DNA of 64,000 nucleotides from contig CAVRIV010000008.1 of assembly GCA_963721335.1 (NCBI GenBank), positions 372,001 through 436,000 on the forward strand, read 5' to 3'. This document shows, one piece after another, positions 34,032 through 44,943 of this stretch (the stretch's first letter is position 1; each line of letters starts with the position of its first letter). A program made the position numbers and the translations under genes. The notes under the pieces are model-generated. The model was not told where the DNA came from. It did no database searches and was given only the letters and a program-made list of their open reading frames with translations. This stretch comes from CAVXDY01 sp963721335. GTDB lineage: Bacteria; Actinomycetota; Thermoleophilia; Miltoncostaeales; Miltoncostaeaceae.

Positions 34032-34592
34032 ATGAGGATCGTGCTGCAACGCGTCCGCCGGGCCGCCGTGACGGTCGACGGCGAGGAGATCGCCGCCATC
34101 GGGCCGGGCCTGCTCGCGCTGGTGGGGATCGCCGCCGGCGACGAGGCCGAGGACGCCCGCCGGCTCGCCGACAAGACGGCCCGCCTGCGGGTGTTGGCGA
34201 CCCCCGGACGCCCCTTCGACGCGTCGCTGCTGGACGTCCCGGGGGCCGCGCTGCTCTGCGTCAGCCAGTTCACGCTCCTGGCCGACCTGCGCCGCGGCAA
34301 CCGCCCGTCGTGGTCCGGCGCCGCGCCGCCGGAGGTGGCCGCGCCGCTCGTGGAGGCCTACGCCGACGCCGTGGCCGCCCACGGCGTGCCGGTGGAGCGC
34401 GGGCGATTCGCCGCCACGATGGTCGTGACCCTGGAGAACGACGGCCCGGTCACGATCATCCTCGACAGCCGCGAGCCGAGATGGGGCGGGACCGCCGGCC
34501 AGCGGGGCGATTCAGACGCCGGCTGGACCCGAGCCCGAAGGGGCTGCCCTCCGAGTCCCGGCAGATCGCCCATCGCTCCCCCGGATGGATGA
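34032..34592 (+). CDS. dtd: D-aminoacyl-tRNA deacylase
   Basis: Removes D-amino acids from tRNA. Start MRIVLQRVRRAAVTVDGE is typical; active-site loop SQFTLLADLRRGNRPSW and the end VTLENDGPVTIILDSR match the family. Dtd is normally about 145-150 residues; here the frame continues for 35 more Arg/Pro-rich residues antisense to the convergent VOC gene, so the real stop may lie near 34490. The GMFGA-type segment before the last motif reads GRFAATM. Confidence 0.92.
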   Translation: MRIVLQRVRRAAVTVDGEEIAAIGPGLLALVGIAAGDEAEDARRLADKTARLRVLATPGRPFDASLLDVPGAALLCVSQFTLLADLRRGNRPSWSGAAPPEVAAPLVEAYADAVAAHGVPVERGRFAATMVVTLENDGPVTIILDSREPRWGGTAGQRGDSDAGWTRARRGCPPSPGRSPIAPPDG

Positions 34593-34845
34593 CCGCGCCG
34601 CCCAGCTCCACCACCCGCTCGAGCGCCGCGGGCAGGTCGGCCACCGAGAAGTAGGGCAGGGAGACCCGGTCGCCCGGGCCCGCCGCCCGGGCGTGGAGCC
34701 CGAGCGCCGCCTCGCGGGCCCGCCAGCCCTCGCCCTCGTCCTCGCGCCGGGGCCGCAGCGACACCCCCAGCACGCCCTCCCAGAAGCGCTGCGCCCGCTG
34801 GGGGTCGTCGGCGGGGAACTCCACCAGGACGCCGGGATCGCTCAC
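34456..34845 (-). CDS. VOC / glyoxalase family protein
   Basis: 129-residue vicinal-oxygen-chelate protein: LVEFPADDPQRAQRFWEGVL, VSLPYFSVADLPAALERVVE, GGAVIHPGERWAICRDSEGS and PFGLG form the paired beta-alpha-beta-beta-beta modules. Members include dioxygenases and glyoxalases; substrate unknown. The last 20 residues after GLGS are basic and overlap dtd; removing one G would end the protein as FGLGPAGV, the usual end. Confidence 0.83.
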   Translation of the reverse strand: MSDPGVLVEFPADDPQRAQRFWEGVLGVSLRPRREDEGEGWRAREAALGLHARAAGPGDRVSLPYFSVADLPAALERVVELGGAVIHPGERWAICRDSEGSPFGLGSSRRLNRPAGRRSRPISARGCRG

Positions 34846-34872
34846 TGGTTCACCCTCCAGGTGCCGGGAGGG

Positions 34873-35526
34873 CTACTCGATGGGCGTGTCCGCTCCGGTC
34901 GCGTCCGTGGCCGGGTCGCCGGTGCCGGCGGCGGGGTCGGGCGCGATCGTCGCGTCGGCGGCGCCGGCCGCGGCGCCCGAGGGACCGAGCGCCACGATCA
35001 CCTCGGCGCCGGGCTCCACGGCGGCCAGCGGGTCGTCCACCGCCATCCTCGTGGGTGCGGGCAGGTCGAGGTCGGTGGCCACCTGGCGCGCCTTCGCGGC
35101 CGCGCCCTCGCGGAACACCACGCGATCGGCCGACTCGGCGGTGGGAGCGTTTCCGTCGGTGACGAGCTCGTAGCCCAGCCCCCGCGCCTGGTCGGCGGTG
35201 CGCCCGGCCAGTCCCGCCTCGTCGGAGCCGTTGAGGACGGCCAGCGCGATGTCGGCCCGCGACGCCGCCCCGCTGCTGGCGGGGGCGGAGGCCGCTGCGG
35301 GGGCGGTGACGGTGCGGGTCTCGGTGATGGTGGTCGTGCCGCCGCCGCCGGAGTTGACGAGGAACCCCACCACCAGGCCGATGACGAGCGCGCCGCCGAC
35401 CACCGGCAGGCCCACCTTGCGGGCCGCGCCGCCGCCACGGGGCCGTCGCGGGGGCGGCCGGCGGGACGGCGGCTCGTCCCAGTCCAGATCCTCGAGATCG
35501 GGTGGGCGGGTGCGGGTGGTGCTCAC
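34873..35526 (-). CDS. LytR_C domain membrane protein
   Basis: 217-residue protein with a polar N-terminus rich in Arg and Pro, one membrane helix (VGLPVVGGALVIGLVVGFLV), a Thr/Ala/Ser linker, and a LytR C-terminal domain (ALAVLNGSDEAGLAGRTADQ, then LGYELVTDGNAP and VVFREGAAAKARQVATDL) followed by an Ala/Asp-rich tail. The GTG at 35526 follows GAGGAGG. LytR_C domains are found with LCP cell-wall polymer ligases; here the catalytic LCP domain is absent. Confidence 0.85.
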   Translation of the reverse strand: MSTTRTRPPDLEDLDWDEPPSRRPPPRRPRGGGAARKVGLPVVGGALVIGLVVGFLVNSGGGGTTTITETRTVTAPAAASAPASSGAASRADIALAVLNGSDEAGLAGRTADQARGLGYELVTDGNAPTAESADRVVFREGAAAKARQVATDLDLPAPTRMAVDDPLAAVEPGAEVIVALGPSGAAAGAADATIAPDPAAGTGDPATDATGADTPIE

Positions 35527-35635
35527 GATCGTCCTCCTCGGATGGCTCCCGGGCGCATGACCCACCCTTGGACGGCGCCCTCCGGAGTCCTGCCGTTCGG
35601 CCCTCCGACTCTCGGGCGCTCGAGGAGCCCGGGAG

Positions 35636-37630
35636 TTAGTAGACGTCCACGAGCAGTGCGGCCGGGCGCCCGCCGATGCGGCCGCGGACGCGCACCGGGC
35701 GATCCGGGCTGGCGTAGAACTGCCCGCCGATCGTGATCACGCTCGGCCGTGCGCCCAGGCCGCCCCCGGCGACCGACAGCCGGCCGCTGAAGACCTGGCC
35801 ACGCTCGAGGTCGATCCCGATGGTCCCGCTCACCCGCACGTCCCTGGAGAAACGCGCACGGCGCAGCACGAGGTCGAACACCGGGGTCAACTCCGGGCCG
35901 GCCTGCGCGATGCGCGCCTCCACCTGCCCGCCGCGGAGGCCGTGCATCGGCGCTCCGGGCGTGGAGTGGTAGTAGGCATCCATGACGGCCGACACGGCCA
36001 CCGTCGCCAGCCGCCTCCCGCGAGGCCCCACGCGATTGCGGCCCCGTGGGTCAACTCGCGCGGGAACGGCGTCCGCGGCACGGCGCGGAAAGCTGCCCGG
36101 CGCGTACCAGGGTCCGCCGGGGTCGGGGGCGCAGTCCGTCCGCCCCGGATCGAGGGTTCGCAGGAAGCGCCCCACGATTCCCGCCACGCAGGGCTCGACG
36201 ACCGCGGGGATGTGGTCCATGCCGGACACTTCGACCCTGCGTGCACCCGGGAGCAGCGCGGCGAGGGCGTCAACGTCCTCGCGCGGGGAATGGACGGAGG
36301 TGTCGCTGGCGAGCACCAGAGCCGGCACGCCGGGCAGCGCGCTCCCGGCCGGGATCGGCGCCACCGTCCGGTCCGGCGCCGGCCAGTCGAGGCACGGCGC
36401 CACCCGGTAGGCGCTGGCGCTCCCGACCAGGTCGAAGGAGCCGTCCCATCGCCCGGGGCCGCCGTCGGTCCACGCGGCCACCGAGAAGGGGGCGAAGCGG
36501 TCGGCGGCCAGCCCGAGCCGGGCCGCCTCGTACTGAATCCCGCGCGCGGCCCGCGGAGCACCGACGTCCCAGGGGACCGGGCTATCCGTGCAGAGCGCGG
36601 CGGCCTGCGCACCGACCGAGACCCCGCTCTGGACGGGAGGTCCGGCGTCGCGGTCGGCGGGGATCGGGTCGGCCTCGGCGGCGAGCCGGGCGAGCGGTGC
36701 TGCGTCGCCGGCTCGCAGCAGGGCCCGCGCCGCGCCGGTGAGCTCGCCGTGGGTGATCATGTCCCCGCGCATGTTCCGAGCCATCTCGGCGAGTTGGGCC
36801 TCGTCGAGGACGACCCGCCGCCGCCGTCCGTCGCGGCCGACGGCGGTGACGCGGACCGGGCTCGCGCGCAACCGCTGCACCAGCTCCGGAATGAGCGTCG
36901 CGGGGCCCTCGGACTGCGCCGCGCACGAGCGGGAGCGGGAGCAGTAGGCCGCCACGGCTCGCGAGAAGGCGGGGACCTGGTCCGTGCCCCAGGGGTCGCG
37001 GTCGAGCGGCGTGACCGGCGAGGCGAGGACGAGCGATCGGACGCGGTCGGGATGGCGCACGCTGTAGGCGAGCGTGTCCACCGCCCCGTAGGCCGCGCCG
37101 TAGAGGTCCATCCGAGCGATCCCGAGCGCGGCCCGGACGGCCTCGATGTCCTCGGCGACGTCCGCCGCGCCGTACCGGTCCGAATCGCCACCCAACTGGG
37201 CCCCGCAGGCGGCGATGGCCGCCGGGAAGGGCCCGCGTCCTCGCTGGAGCGGTCCGCAGCTCACGGCACGGGACTTCCCGGTGCCACGCCGATCGACGAG
37301 CAGCAGGGCGAAACGGCTGCGCACCGATCCCAGAGCCGAGAAGAAGGCGCCCCGTGCCGACGTCGAGCTCGATCCTGGACCATCCGGCATCGCGAGGACC
37401 GTCCCGAGGCCCCGACCTCGCCGCGTCGGCGGGTACACCTCGAAGCCGATCCGAATCGTGCCCGCCGCCGGGTCGGCCCGGTCGAGCGGGACCGCCACGG
37501 TGCCGCAGCGCCCGCCCGGAGCCTCGGGGCAGGGTCGTGTCCCCACGCCGGCGACGGCCGGCGCCGCTGCGGCGCCCAAGGCCACCGCGGCAACGATTGC
37601 GCCCGCCACCCCCAACGCTCGCTGCAGCAT
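35636..37630 (-). CDS. secreted alpha/beta hydrolase, nucleophile Ser replaced by Ala
   Basis: 664-residue protein with a signal peptide (ALGVAGAIVAAVALGAAAAP) and the fold of tripeptidyl aminopeptidase-like hydrolases: LVDRRGTGKSRAVSC, AADVAEDIEAVRAALGIARM, ALVLASDTSVHSPREDVDAL with the acid, and SGMDHIPAVVEPC with the histidine. The nucleophile elbow reads LYGAAYGAVDTLAY; the family has GxSxG here, so the serine is alanine. About 130 C-terminal residues form an additional beta-rich domain (GTIGIDLERGQVFSGRLSVA). It may be a non-catalytic binding protein. Single gene, divergent from the LexA-box gene. Confidence 0.85.
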   Translation of the reverse strand: MLQRALGVAGAIVAAVALGAAAAPAVAGVGTRPCPEAPGGRCGTVAVPLDRADPAAGTIRIGFEVYPPTRRGRGLGTVLAMPDGPGSSSTSARGAFFSALGSVRSRFALLLVDRRGTGKSRAVSCGPLQRGRGPFPAAIAACGAQLGGDSDRYGAADVAEDIEAVRAALGIARMDLYGAAYGAVDTLAYSVRHPDRVRSLVLASPVTPLDRDPWGTDQVPAFSRAVAAYCSRSRSCAAQSEGPATLIPELVQRLRASPVRVTAVGRDGRRRRVVLDEAQLAEMARNMRGDMITHGELTGAARALLRAGDAAPLARLAAEADPIPADRDAGPPVQSGVSVGAQAAALCTDSPVPWDVGAPRAARGIQYEAARLGLAADRFAPFSVAAWTDGGPGRWDGSFDLVGSASAYRVAPCLDWPAPDRTVAPIPAGSALPGVPALVLASDTSVHSPREDVDALAALLPGARRVEVSGMDHIPAVVEPCVAGIVGRFLRTLDPGRTDCAPDPGGPWYAPGSFPRRAADAVPARVDPRGRNRVGPRGRRLATVAVSAVMDAYYHSTPGAPMHGLRGGQVEARIAQAGPELTPVFDLVLRRARFSRDVRVSGTIGIDLERGQVFSGRLSVAGGGLGARPSVITIGGQFYASPDRPVRVRGRIGGRPAALLVDVY

Positions 37631-37710
37631 CGCGGATCACTGTACGGCGAGCGCGATCCGACGCGCAATCGGAGCATCAGAGACCCAGGGACCTCGGCAT
37701 TCCAGCGGTA

Positions 37711-37724
37711 CGAACAGATGTTCG
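37711..37724 (+). promoter_or_regulatory. LexA-type SOS box
   Basis: CGAACAGATGTTCG is a perfect CGAAC-N4-GTTCG palindrome, the LexA binding core of actinomycetes and Bacillus. It lies where the -35 region would be for the TAAAAT box at 37735-37740, upstream of the gene starting at 37784. Confidence 0.75.
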
Positions 37725-37734
37725 CAACGCGTGC

Positions 37735-37740
37735 TAAAAT
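37735..37740 (+). promoter_or_regulatory. -10 box of the LexA-controlled promoter
   Basis: TAAAAT, 44 bases before ATG 37784 and 10 bases after the LexA box. The matching -35 position falls inside the LexA palindrome, so repressor and polymerase would exclude each other. Confidence 0.6.
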
Positions 37741-37783
37741 ACCCGCACGTGAGTGGTTTCGTGTCGGCGGTGGGAGGATCGGG

Positions 37784-38248
37784 ATGAGGAACGAGTTCGC
37801 GAGAGCCCGCGCGCGGGCGCGGTGGTCGGTCGAGGATCTGGGGGGCGTGGTCGAGGCGGTGCTGGCGAGCGCGCCGGACCGGCTCTGGAGCGCCGACGAC
37901 GTGCGGGTCCGGCTGGGCTTCGGCCAGGAGGACGGAGGGCCGGCGGCGTCCTCGGTTCGCGAGGCGCTGGCGGGCCTCGAGAGCGCGGGGAGGATCGAGC
38001 GCGCCGACGTGTGGGGCCGCCGCGGGTGGGGCAACGCCCGGCACGGCTACCGCGTGCGCCGGGCTCCGGCGCAGTCTCACGGTGGCCGCCTGAGGGCGGT
38101 CGCCGGACCCGCCGCGGGGAGGACGGGCCGGGGGAGGCCTGCTATCGTCTTCCCTCCGCGGAGTACAGGACGAGGGGGCGACGGAGGTGGGTCACGAACC
38201 CACCTTTTTTGTGGGCGCGGGCGTCGCCCAGGAGGAGGTCACCCATGA
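37784..38248 (+). CDS. winged-helix-like small protein, probably SOS-regulated
   Basis: 154-residue open frame, family not recognised. The first 105 residues look like a winged helix: WSVEDLGGVVEAVLASAPDR, LWSADDVRVRLGF, ASSVREALAGLESAGRIERA and a basic wing WGRRGWGNARHGYRVRRA. ATG 37784 follows GGGAGG. The remainder is Gly/Arg-rich and is translated from the rimP leader including its terminator hairpin, so the functional protein may end earlier. A LexA-type box overlaps its promoter, pointing to DNA-damage control. Confidence 0.65.
   Translation: MRNEFARARARARWSVEDLGGVVEAVLASAPDRLWSADDVRVRLGFGQEDGGPAASSVREALAGLESAGRIERADVWGRRGWGNARHGYRVRRAPAQSHGGRLRAVAGPAAGRTGRGRPAIVFPPRSTGRGGDGGGSRTHLFCGRGRRPGGGHP
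38185..38210 (+). terminator. intrinsic terminator / attenuator in the rimP leader
   Basis: AGGTGGGT-CACGA-ACCCACCT followed directly by six T: an 8-bp perfect stem, 5-base loop and T-tract, the most classical terminator in the window. It lies 35 bases before the rimP ATG and inside the 3' end of the upstream frame. It can end the SOS gene transcript or attenuate the rimP-nusA-infB operon, as the E. coli operon is attenuated with NusA. Confidence 0.8.
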
Positions 38249-38688
38249 ACGCCCACGACTCGATCGAGCGCCGCGTGGAGGCGGTGCTGGCGCGTGTTCT
38301 CCCGGCGGTCGACCTGCTCGAGGTCCGCGTGGCGGGCCCCGAGACGCTCCGGGTGACCGTGGACCATCCGGACGGCGTCGACCACGGGGTCTGCGCGGAC
38401 GTGACGCACGCCCTCGAGGCGGACGGTCTCCTGGATCAGTACGCCATCGAGGTGTGGTCTCCGGGCCCCGAGCCGCCGCTGCGCACGGTGGAGCACTTCC
38501 GACGCGCGGTGGGGCGACGGGTGGAGGTTCGGGTGGGGGGCGCTCACGGCCGGCGCGCTCATCGCGGTACTCTGGTGGAGGCGGACGACCGGGTGCTCCG
38601 GTTGTCCGACGGGCAGACGCTGACGGAGATCCCGTTCTCCGAGGTGCGCGAGGCGAATGCCCTGGAGGGCTCGGGGGTGGCCGGATGA
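38245..38688 (+). CDS. rimP: ribosome maturation factor RimP
   Basis: 30S subunit maturation factor, 147 residues. N-terminal domain IERRVEAVLARVLPAVDLLE, VDHPDGVDHGVCADVTHAL, and YAIEVWSPGPEPPLRTVEHF (the usual VSSPGLDRPL region), then the C-terminal SH3-like barrel GTLVEADDRVLRLSDGQ. ATG 38245 follows GGAGGAGG. First gene of the nusA-infB operon. Confidence 0.93.
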   Translation: MNAHDSIERRVEAVLARVLPAVDLLEVRVAGPETLRVTVDHPDGVDHGVCADVTHALEADGLLDQYAIEVWSPGPEPPLRTVEHFRRAVGRRVEVRVGGAHGRRAHRGTLVEADDRVLRLSDGQTLTEIPFSEVREANALEGSGVAG

Positions 38689-38761
38689 GCGCCCGGGCAC
38701 TCGTCGGCGCGGTCGGGCCCGGTCCGGTCGACGCCGTTCAGCACGTCAGGGGGAGTACGAG

Positions 38762-40123
38762 GTGAACCGAGAGATCATCGAGGCGATCAAGCAGATCGAG
38801 CGCGAGAAGGGGATCGATTCCGAGACCCTGCTCGTGGCGCTCGAGGACGCGCTGCTCGCCGCCTACAAGAAGACGCCGGACGCCGCCGAGTTCGCGCGGG
38901 TCGAGATCGACCGCGAGACCGGTGAGATGCGCGTCTTCCAGCTCGTGCTGCCCGAGGGCGAGGAGCTGCGCACGCTTCCGCAGGAGGAGCAGGTCATCCC
39001 CGAGGGCGTCAACGCCGAGGACTACGAGCCGCCGCCGCCGGAGGTCGACTGGGCCGCCTACGACGAGAGCGAGATCCAGGCGATCGACGTCACCCCGGAC
39101 AACTTCGGGCGCATCGCGGCGCAGACCGCCAAGCAGGTGATCCTGCAGCGGATCCGCGAGGCCGAGCGCGAGATGATGTACGAGGAGTACGTCGACCGCG
39201 TGGGCGACGTCGTGACCGGGATCATCCAGCAGTCCGACTCCCGCTACACGCTGGTCGACCTCGGCCGCGTGGAGGCGCTCCTGCCCGAGAGCGAGCAGGT
39301 GCACAACGAGCGTTACGACCACGGGGCGCGGATCAAGGCGGTCATCACCGAGGTCCGGAGCTCCACCAAGGGCCCGCAGGTCATCGTGAGCCGGCGCTCG
39401 GACCAGCTCGTGCGCGAGCTGTTCAAGCTCGAGGTGCCGGAGATGGCCGACGGGCTGGTGGAGATCCGCGGCGTGGCCCGCGAGCCGGGCTGGCGCTCCA
39501 AGATCGCGGTCATCTCGAACGTCCAGGGCGTCGATCCGGTGGGCGCCTGCGTCGGCCCCCGTGGCTCGCGCGTGCGCATGGTCGTGAGCGAGCTGCGCGG
39601 CGAGAAGATCGACATCATCCCGTTCAACGAGGAGCCGGCCCGCTACGTGGCCAAGGCGCTCTCCCCGGCCCGCGTCCGCGAGGTGCTGGTGGAGGACGAG
39701 GCCCGGCAGGCGACGGTCATCGTGCCCGACGACCAGCTGTCGCTGGCCATCGGCCGCGAGGGCATGAACGCCCGCCTGGCGGCGCGCCTCACCGGGTGGC
39801 GGATCGACATCAAGAGCGAGTCGACCTTCGCCCGCGAGGAGGCCGACGACGAGTTCGGCGACGAGACCGACGCCGGGGTGTCCCGCTGCGCGGCCATGCT
39901 GCGCACGGGGAAGCGGTGCCCGAACGCCGCGGTGCCCGGCACGCGCTACTGTGCCCTCCCCGCGCATGCCCGGTTCGGGGAGCTGGAGGCGCGTCTCGGC
40001 CGGTCGCTGACCGCCGAGGAGGTGGAGGAGGCGAACTCCCCGAAGGGCTGGGAGCGCGTCTCGGAACTCGCCCCCGCCGGTGTGGCGGCGGGCGACGGCG
40101 GCGAGGAGAGCACGAACCGATAG
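38762..40123 (+). CDS. nusA: transcription factor NusA with extra C-terminal Cys motif
   Basis: Elongation, termination and antitermination factor binding RNA polymerase. 453 residues: N-terminal domain (NREIIEAIKQIEREKGIDSE), S1 domain (DVVTGIIQQSDSRYTLVDLG), KH1 (VGACVGPRGSRVRMVVSELR), KH2 (LAIGREGMNARLAARLTGW). The GTG start is used. After KH2 comes an unusual 85-residue tail with VSRCAAMLRTGKRCPNAAVP followed by GTRYCALPAH, a C-x8-C-x9-C...H arrangement resembling small zinc motifs seen in DUF5763-type proteins, and then a coiled acidic end. The E. coli-type acidic repeats are absent. Confidence 0.95.
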   Translation: MNREIIEAIKQIEREKGIDSETLLVALEDALLAAYKKTPDAAEFARVEIDRETGEMRVFQLVLPEGEELRTLPQEEQVIPEGVNAEDYEPPPPEVDWAAYDESEIQAIDVTPDNFGRIAAQTAKQVILQRIREAEREMMYEEYVDRVGDVVTGIIQQSDSRYTLVDLGRVEALLPESEQVHNERYDHGARIKAVITEVRSSTKGPQVIVSRRSDQLVRELFKLEVPEMADGLVEIRGVAREPGWRSKIAVISNVQGVDPVGACVGPRGSRVRMVVSELRGEKIDIIPFNEEPARYVAKALSPARVREVLVEDEARQATVIVPDDQLSLAIGREGMNARLAARLTGWRIDIKSESTFAREEADDEFGDETDAGVSRCAAMLRTGKRCPNAAVPGTRYCALPAHARFGELEARLGRSLTAEEVEEANSPKGWERVSELAPAGVAAGDGGEESTNR

Positions 40124-40140
40124 GGGAGACGAGACGACGC

Positions 40141-40406
40141 GTGCGCGACATGTACCCGAACGCCGATGCCTGGCGTGCGGGGCTCGCCGCGAGAAGGCCG
40201 ACCTGGCCCGCTTCGTGGCGGCGCCGGCCGACGGCGGGCACGCGCTGGTGCGGGACGATCGATCCCGGTTGCCGGGGCGCGGTCTGTACGTGTGCCGCAC
40301 GACGGAGTGCTTCGACCGGGCGGTCGCCCGGAGGGCGTTCCAGCGGGGTGCGAGGTTGCACGGCGAGCTGAGGATCGATCCGGAGCTCGGAGCGGTGGGG
40401 GTCTGA
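40141..40406 (+). CDS. ylxR: YlxR (DUF448) RNA-binding protein, start disturbed
   Basis: Small protein between nusA and infB in most bacteria; binds RNA. About 88 residues: HVPERRCLACGARREKADLA, then RSRLPGRGLYVCRTTECFDR and the end AFQRGARLHGEL. No start codon is present in this frame near the N-terminus. GTG at 40141 is the natural start if two extra bases (in GTGCGCGACATG) are removed, giving VRHVPERR; the open frame otherwise reaches a GTG at 40080 inside nusA. Confidence 0.85.
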
Positions 40407-40413
40407 GGAGCTG

Positions 40414-43227
<2,814 letters not shown>

Positions 43228-43247
43228 GGCCGTCCCGGAGGGGCGGG

Positions 43248-43574
43248 ATGGAGTGCGGCCACGTCGGCATCCTGACGGTCGACCTCCACCTGCCCGAGGG
43301 GTCGTCCCTGAAGACCAAGCGCAAGGAGCTGCTCCGCTTGAGGAACGCCCTGGAGCGCCGCTGCTCCTGCACGGTGGCCGAGGTCGACCATCACGACCTC
43401 TGGCAGCGCGCCGGCCTGACGCTCGCGCTCGTGAGCCGCACGCAGGGCGAGGCGGACGAGCGGCTGTCGCACGCGTCGCGGATGCTGCACGCGGATCCGG
43501 CCTTTCAGGTGGTGGGCGAGTCGCGCGACCTGGTCGCGGTCTCGGACGACCACACGATCTCGTGGGAGCTCTAG
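43248..43574 (+). CDS. YlxP-like DUF503 protein
   Basis: 108-residue DUF503 protein, conserved between infB and rbfA. HVGILTVDLHLPEGSSLKTK, then RKELLRLRNALERRCSCTVA, then EVDHHDLWQRAGLTLALVSR are family marks. ATG 43248 follows CGGAGGGG. Its function is not established; the position suggests ribosome assembly. Confidence 0.9.
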   Translation: MECGHVGILTVDLHLPEGSSLKTKRKELLRLRNALERRCSCTVAEVDHHDLWQRAGLTLALVSRTQGEADERLSHASRMLHADPAFQVVGESRDLVAVSDDHTISWEL

Positions 43575-43579
43575 CCGGG

Positions 43580-43945
43580 ATGGCGCGCCCCACGCGAAGC
43601 ACCCGCATGCGCCGTGTTGACGCGGCCCTGCAGCAGGTGCTGGCCGAGGCCGTCGCGCGCGAGCTGGCCGACCCGCGTCTCGGCTTCGTCACGATCACCC
43701 ACGTCGAGGCGACCAAGGACGTCCGCGAGGCCAAGGTCTGGTTCACCACGCTCGATCCCGCCGCCCGGGAGCCCAGCCAGGAGGCCCTGGAGTCGGCCCG
43801 CGGCGTGCTGCAGGCCCGCGTGGCCGCCCAGCTGCGCGGCCGCCACACGCCGCAGCTCACCTTCGTCTACGACACGGTCCAGGAGGACGCCGCCGCCCTG
43901 ACGCGGCTCATCGACCGGGTCACCGATCCGAAGGAGAGCCCGTGA
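43580..43945 (+). CDS. rbfA: ribosome-binding factor A
   Basis: Late 30S assembly factor, 121 residues with a KH-like fold. MRRVDAALQQVLAEAVAREL, DPRLGFVTITHVEATKDVRE, AKVWFTTLDP and HTPQLTFVYDTVQED are typical. Its stop overlaps the nrnA start as GTGA. Confidence 0.94.
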   Translation: MARPTRSTRMRRVDAALQQVLAEAVARELADPRLGFVTITHVEATKDVREAKVWFTTLDPAAREPSQEALESARGVLQARVAAQLRGRHTPQLTFVYDTVQEDAAALTRLIDRVTDPKESP

Positions 43946-44943
43946 GCGGCCGCGATGCGTCGCTCGAGGAGGTGGCGCGCGTGCTGGCCGTCCCGGGCGA
44001 GCGCTTCGTCGTGGTCGCCCACCACAACCCCGACGGCGACGCGGTGGGATCGATGCTCGGCCTGGCGCGCGCCCTGCGGGCGGCGGGCGCCGACGTCGTG
44101 ATGGCGCACCCCGACGCCGAGCCCGTGCCGAGCGATCTCGCCTTCCTGATCTCCGACGGCGAGTCGATCGCCCGCGAGCTGCCCCCCGACCTGGGCGAGC
44201 GCGTGCTCGTGGCGGTGGACTGCGCGAGCGCGGAGCGCCTCTGGGAACAGCCGGTGCACGAGGGTGCGCGGCTGGTGGTGAACGTGGACCACCATCAGGA
44301 CAACACCCGCTTCGGCGACCTCAACCTCATCGAGCCCGACGCGTCGAGCACGGCGGAGGTGATCCTCGGCATCGTCGAGGGGGCCGGCTGGCCGGTCACC
44401 CGGGACGTGGCCGAGCCGCTCTACGTGGGCCTGGTGACCGACACGGGCCGCTTCGGCTACAGCAACACCCGCGCCCGGGCGCATCGGGTGGCCGCGACCC
44501 TGATCGAGGCCGGGGCGGACCCGTCCGAGCTCTCTCGCCGGCTCTACGAGGAGCTGCCCCTCGACCGTCTGCTGCTGATGGGACGCGCCCTCGAGCGCGC
44601 GCGCTCGCTGGCGGGCGGCCGGATGCTGGCCTCGGTGCTGACCCAGGAGGACTTCGACGCGGCCGGAGGCGACGACACCGAGGGCATCGTCGAGGTCATG
44701 CGCGGCGTGCGCGGGGTCCAGGCCGCGGCGCTCGTTCGCGAGGCCGGGCCCGCCGGCAGCTATCGGGTCTCGCTGCGGGCGTCCGATCCCGACGTGGACG
44801 TGGCCCAGATCGCCGGCGAGGAGGGTGGCGGCGGCCACCGGGCGGCGGCCGGGTTCAGCACCCGGCGGACGCCGGAGGACCTGCTGGCCTGGCTCGAGAG
44901 CCGCATCGGCCCGCGGCTCGACGGCCACGGCGGCGATGACTGA
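43942..44943 (+). CDS. nrnA: DHH family phosphoesterase (NrnA-like)
   Basis: Nano-RNase / pAp-phosphatase type enzyme that degrades short RNAs or 3'-phosphoadenosine 5'-phosphate. 333 residues. DHH domain metal motifs: VVAHHNPDGDAVGSMLGLAR, VAVDCASAERL, VNVDHHQDNTRFGDLNLIEP and LVTDTGRFGYSNT; DHHA1 domain with GEEGGGGHRAAAGF. Conserved place between rbfA and truB in actinomycetes. GTG start; overlaps truB by eight bases. Confidence 0.92.
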   Translation: MSGRDASLEEVARVLAVPGERFVVVAHHNPDGDAVGSMLGLARALRAAGADVVMAHPDAEPVPSDLAFLISDGESIARELPPDLGERVLVAVDCASAERLWEQPVHEGARLVVNVDHHQDNTRFGDLNLIEPDASSTAEVILGIVEGAGWPVTRDVAEPLYVGLVTDTGRFGYSNTRARAHRVAATLIEAGADPSELSRRLYEELPLDRLLLMGRALERARSLAGGRMLASVLTQEDFDAAGGDDTEGIVEVMRGVRGVQAAALVREAGPAGSYRVSLRASDPDVDVAQIAGEEGGGGHRAAAGFSTRRTPEDLLAWLESRIGPRLDGHGGDD

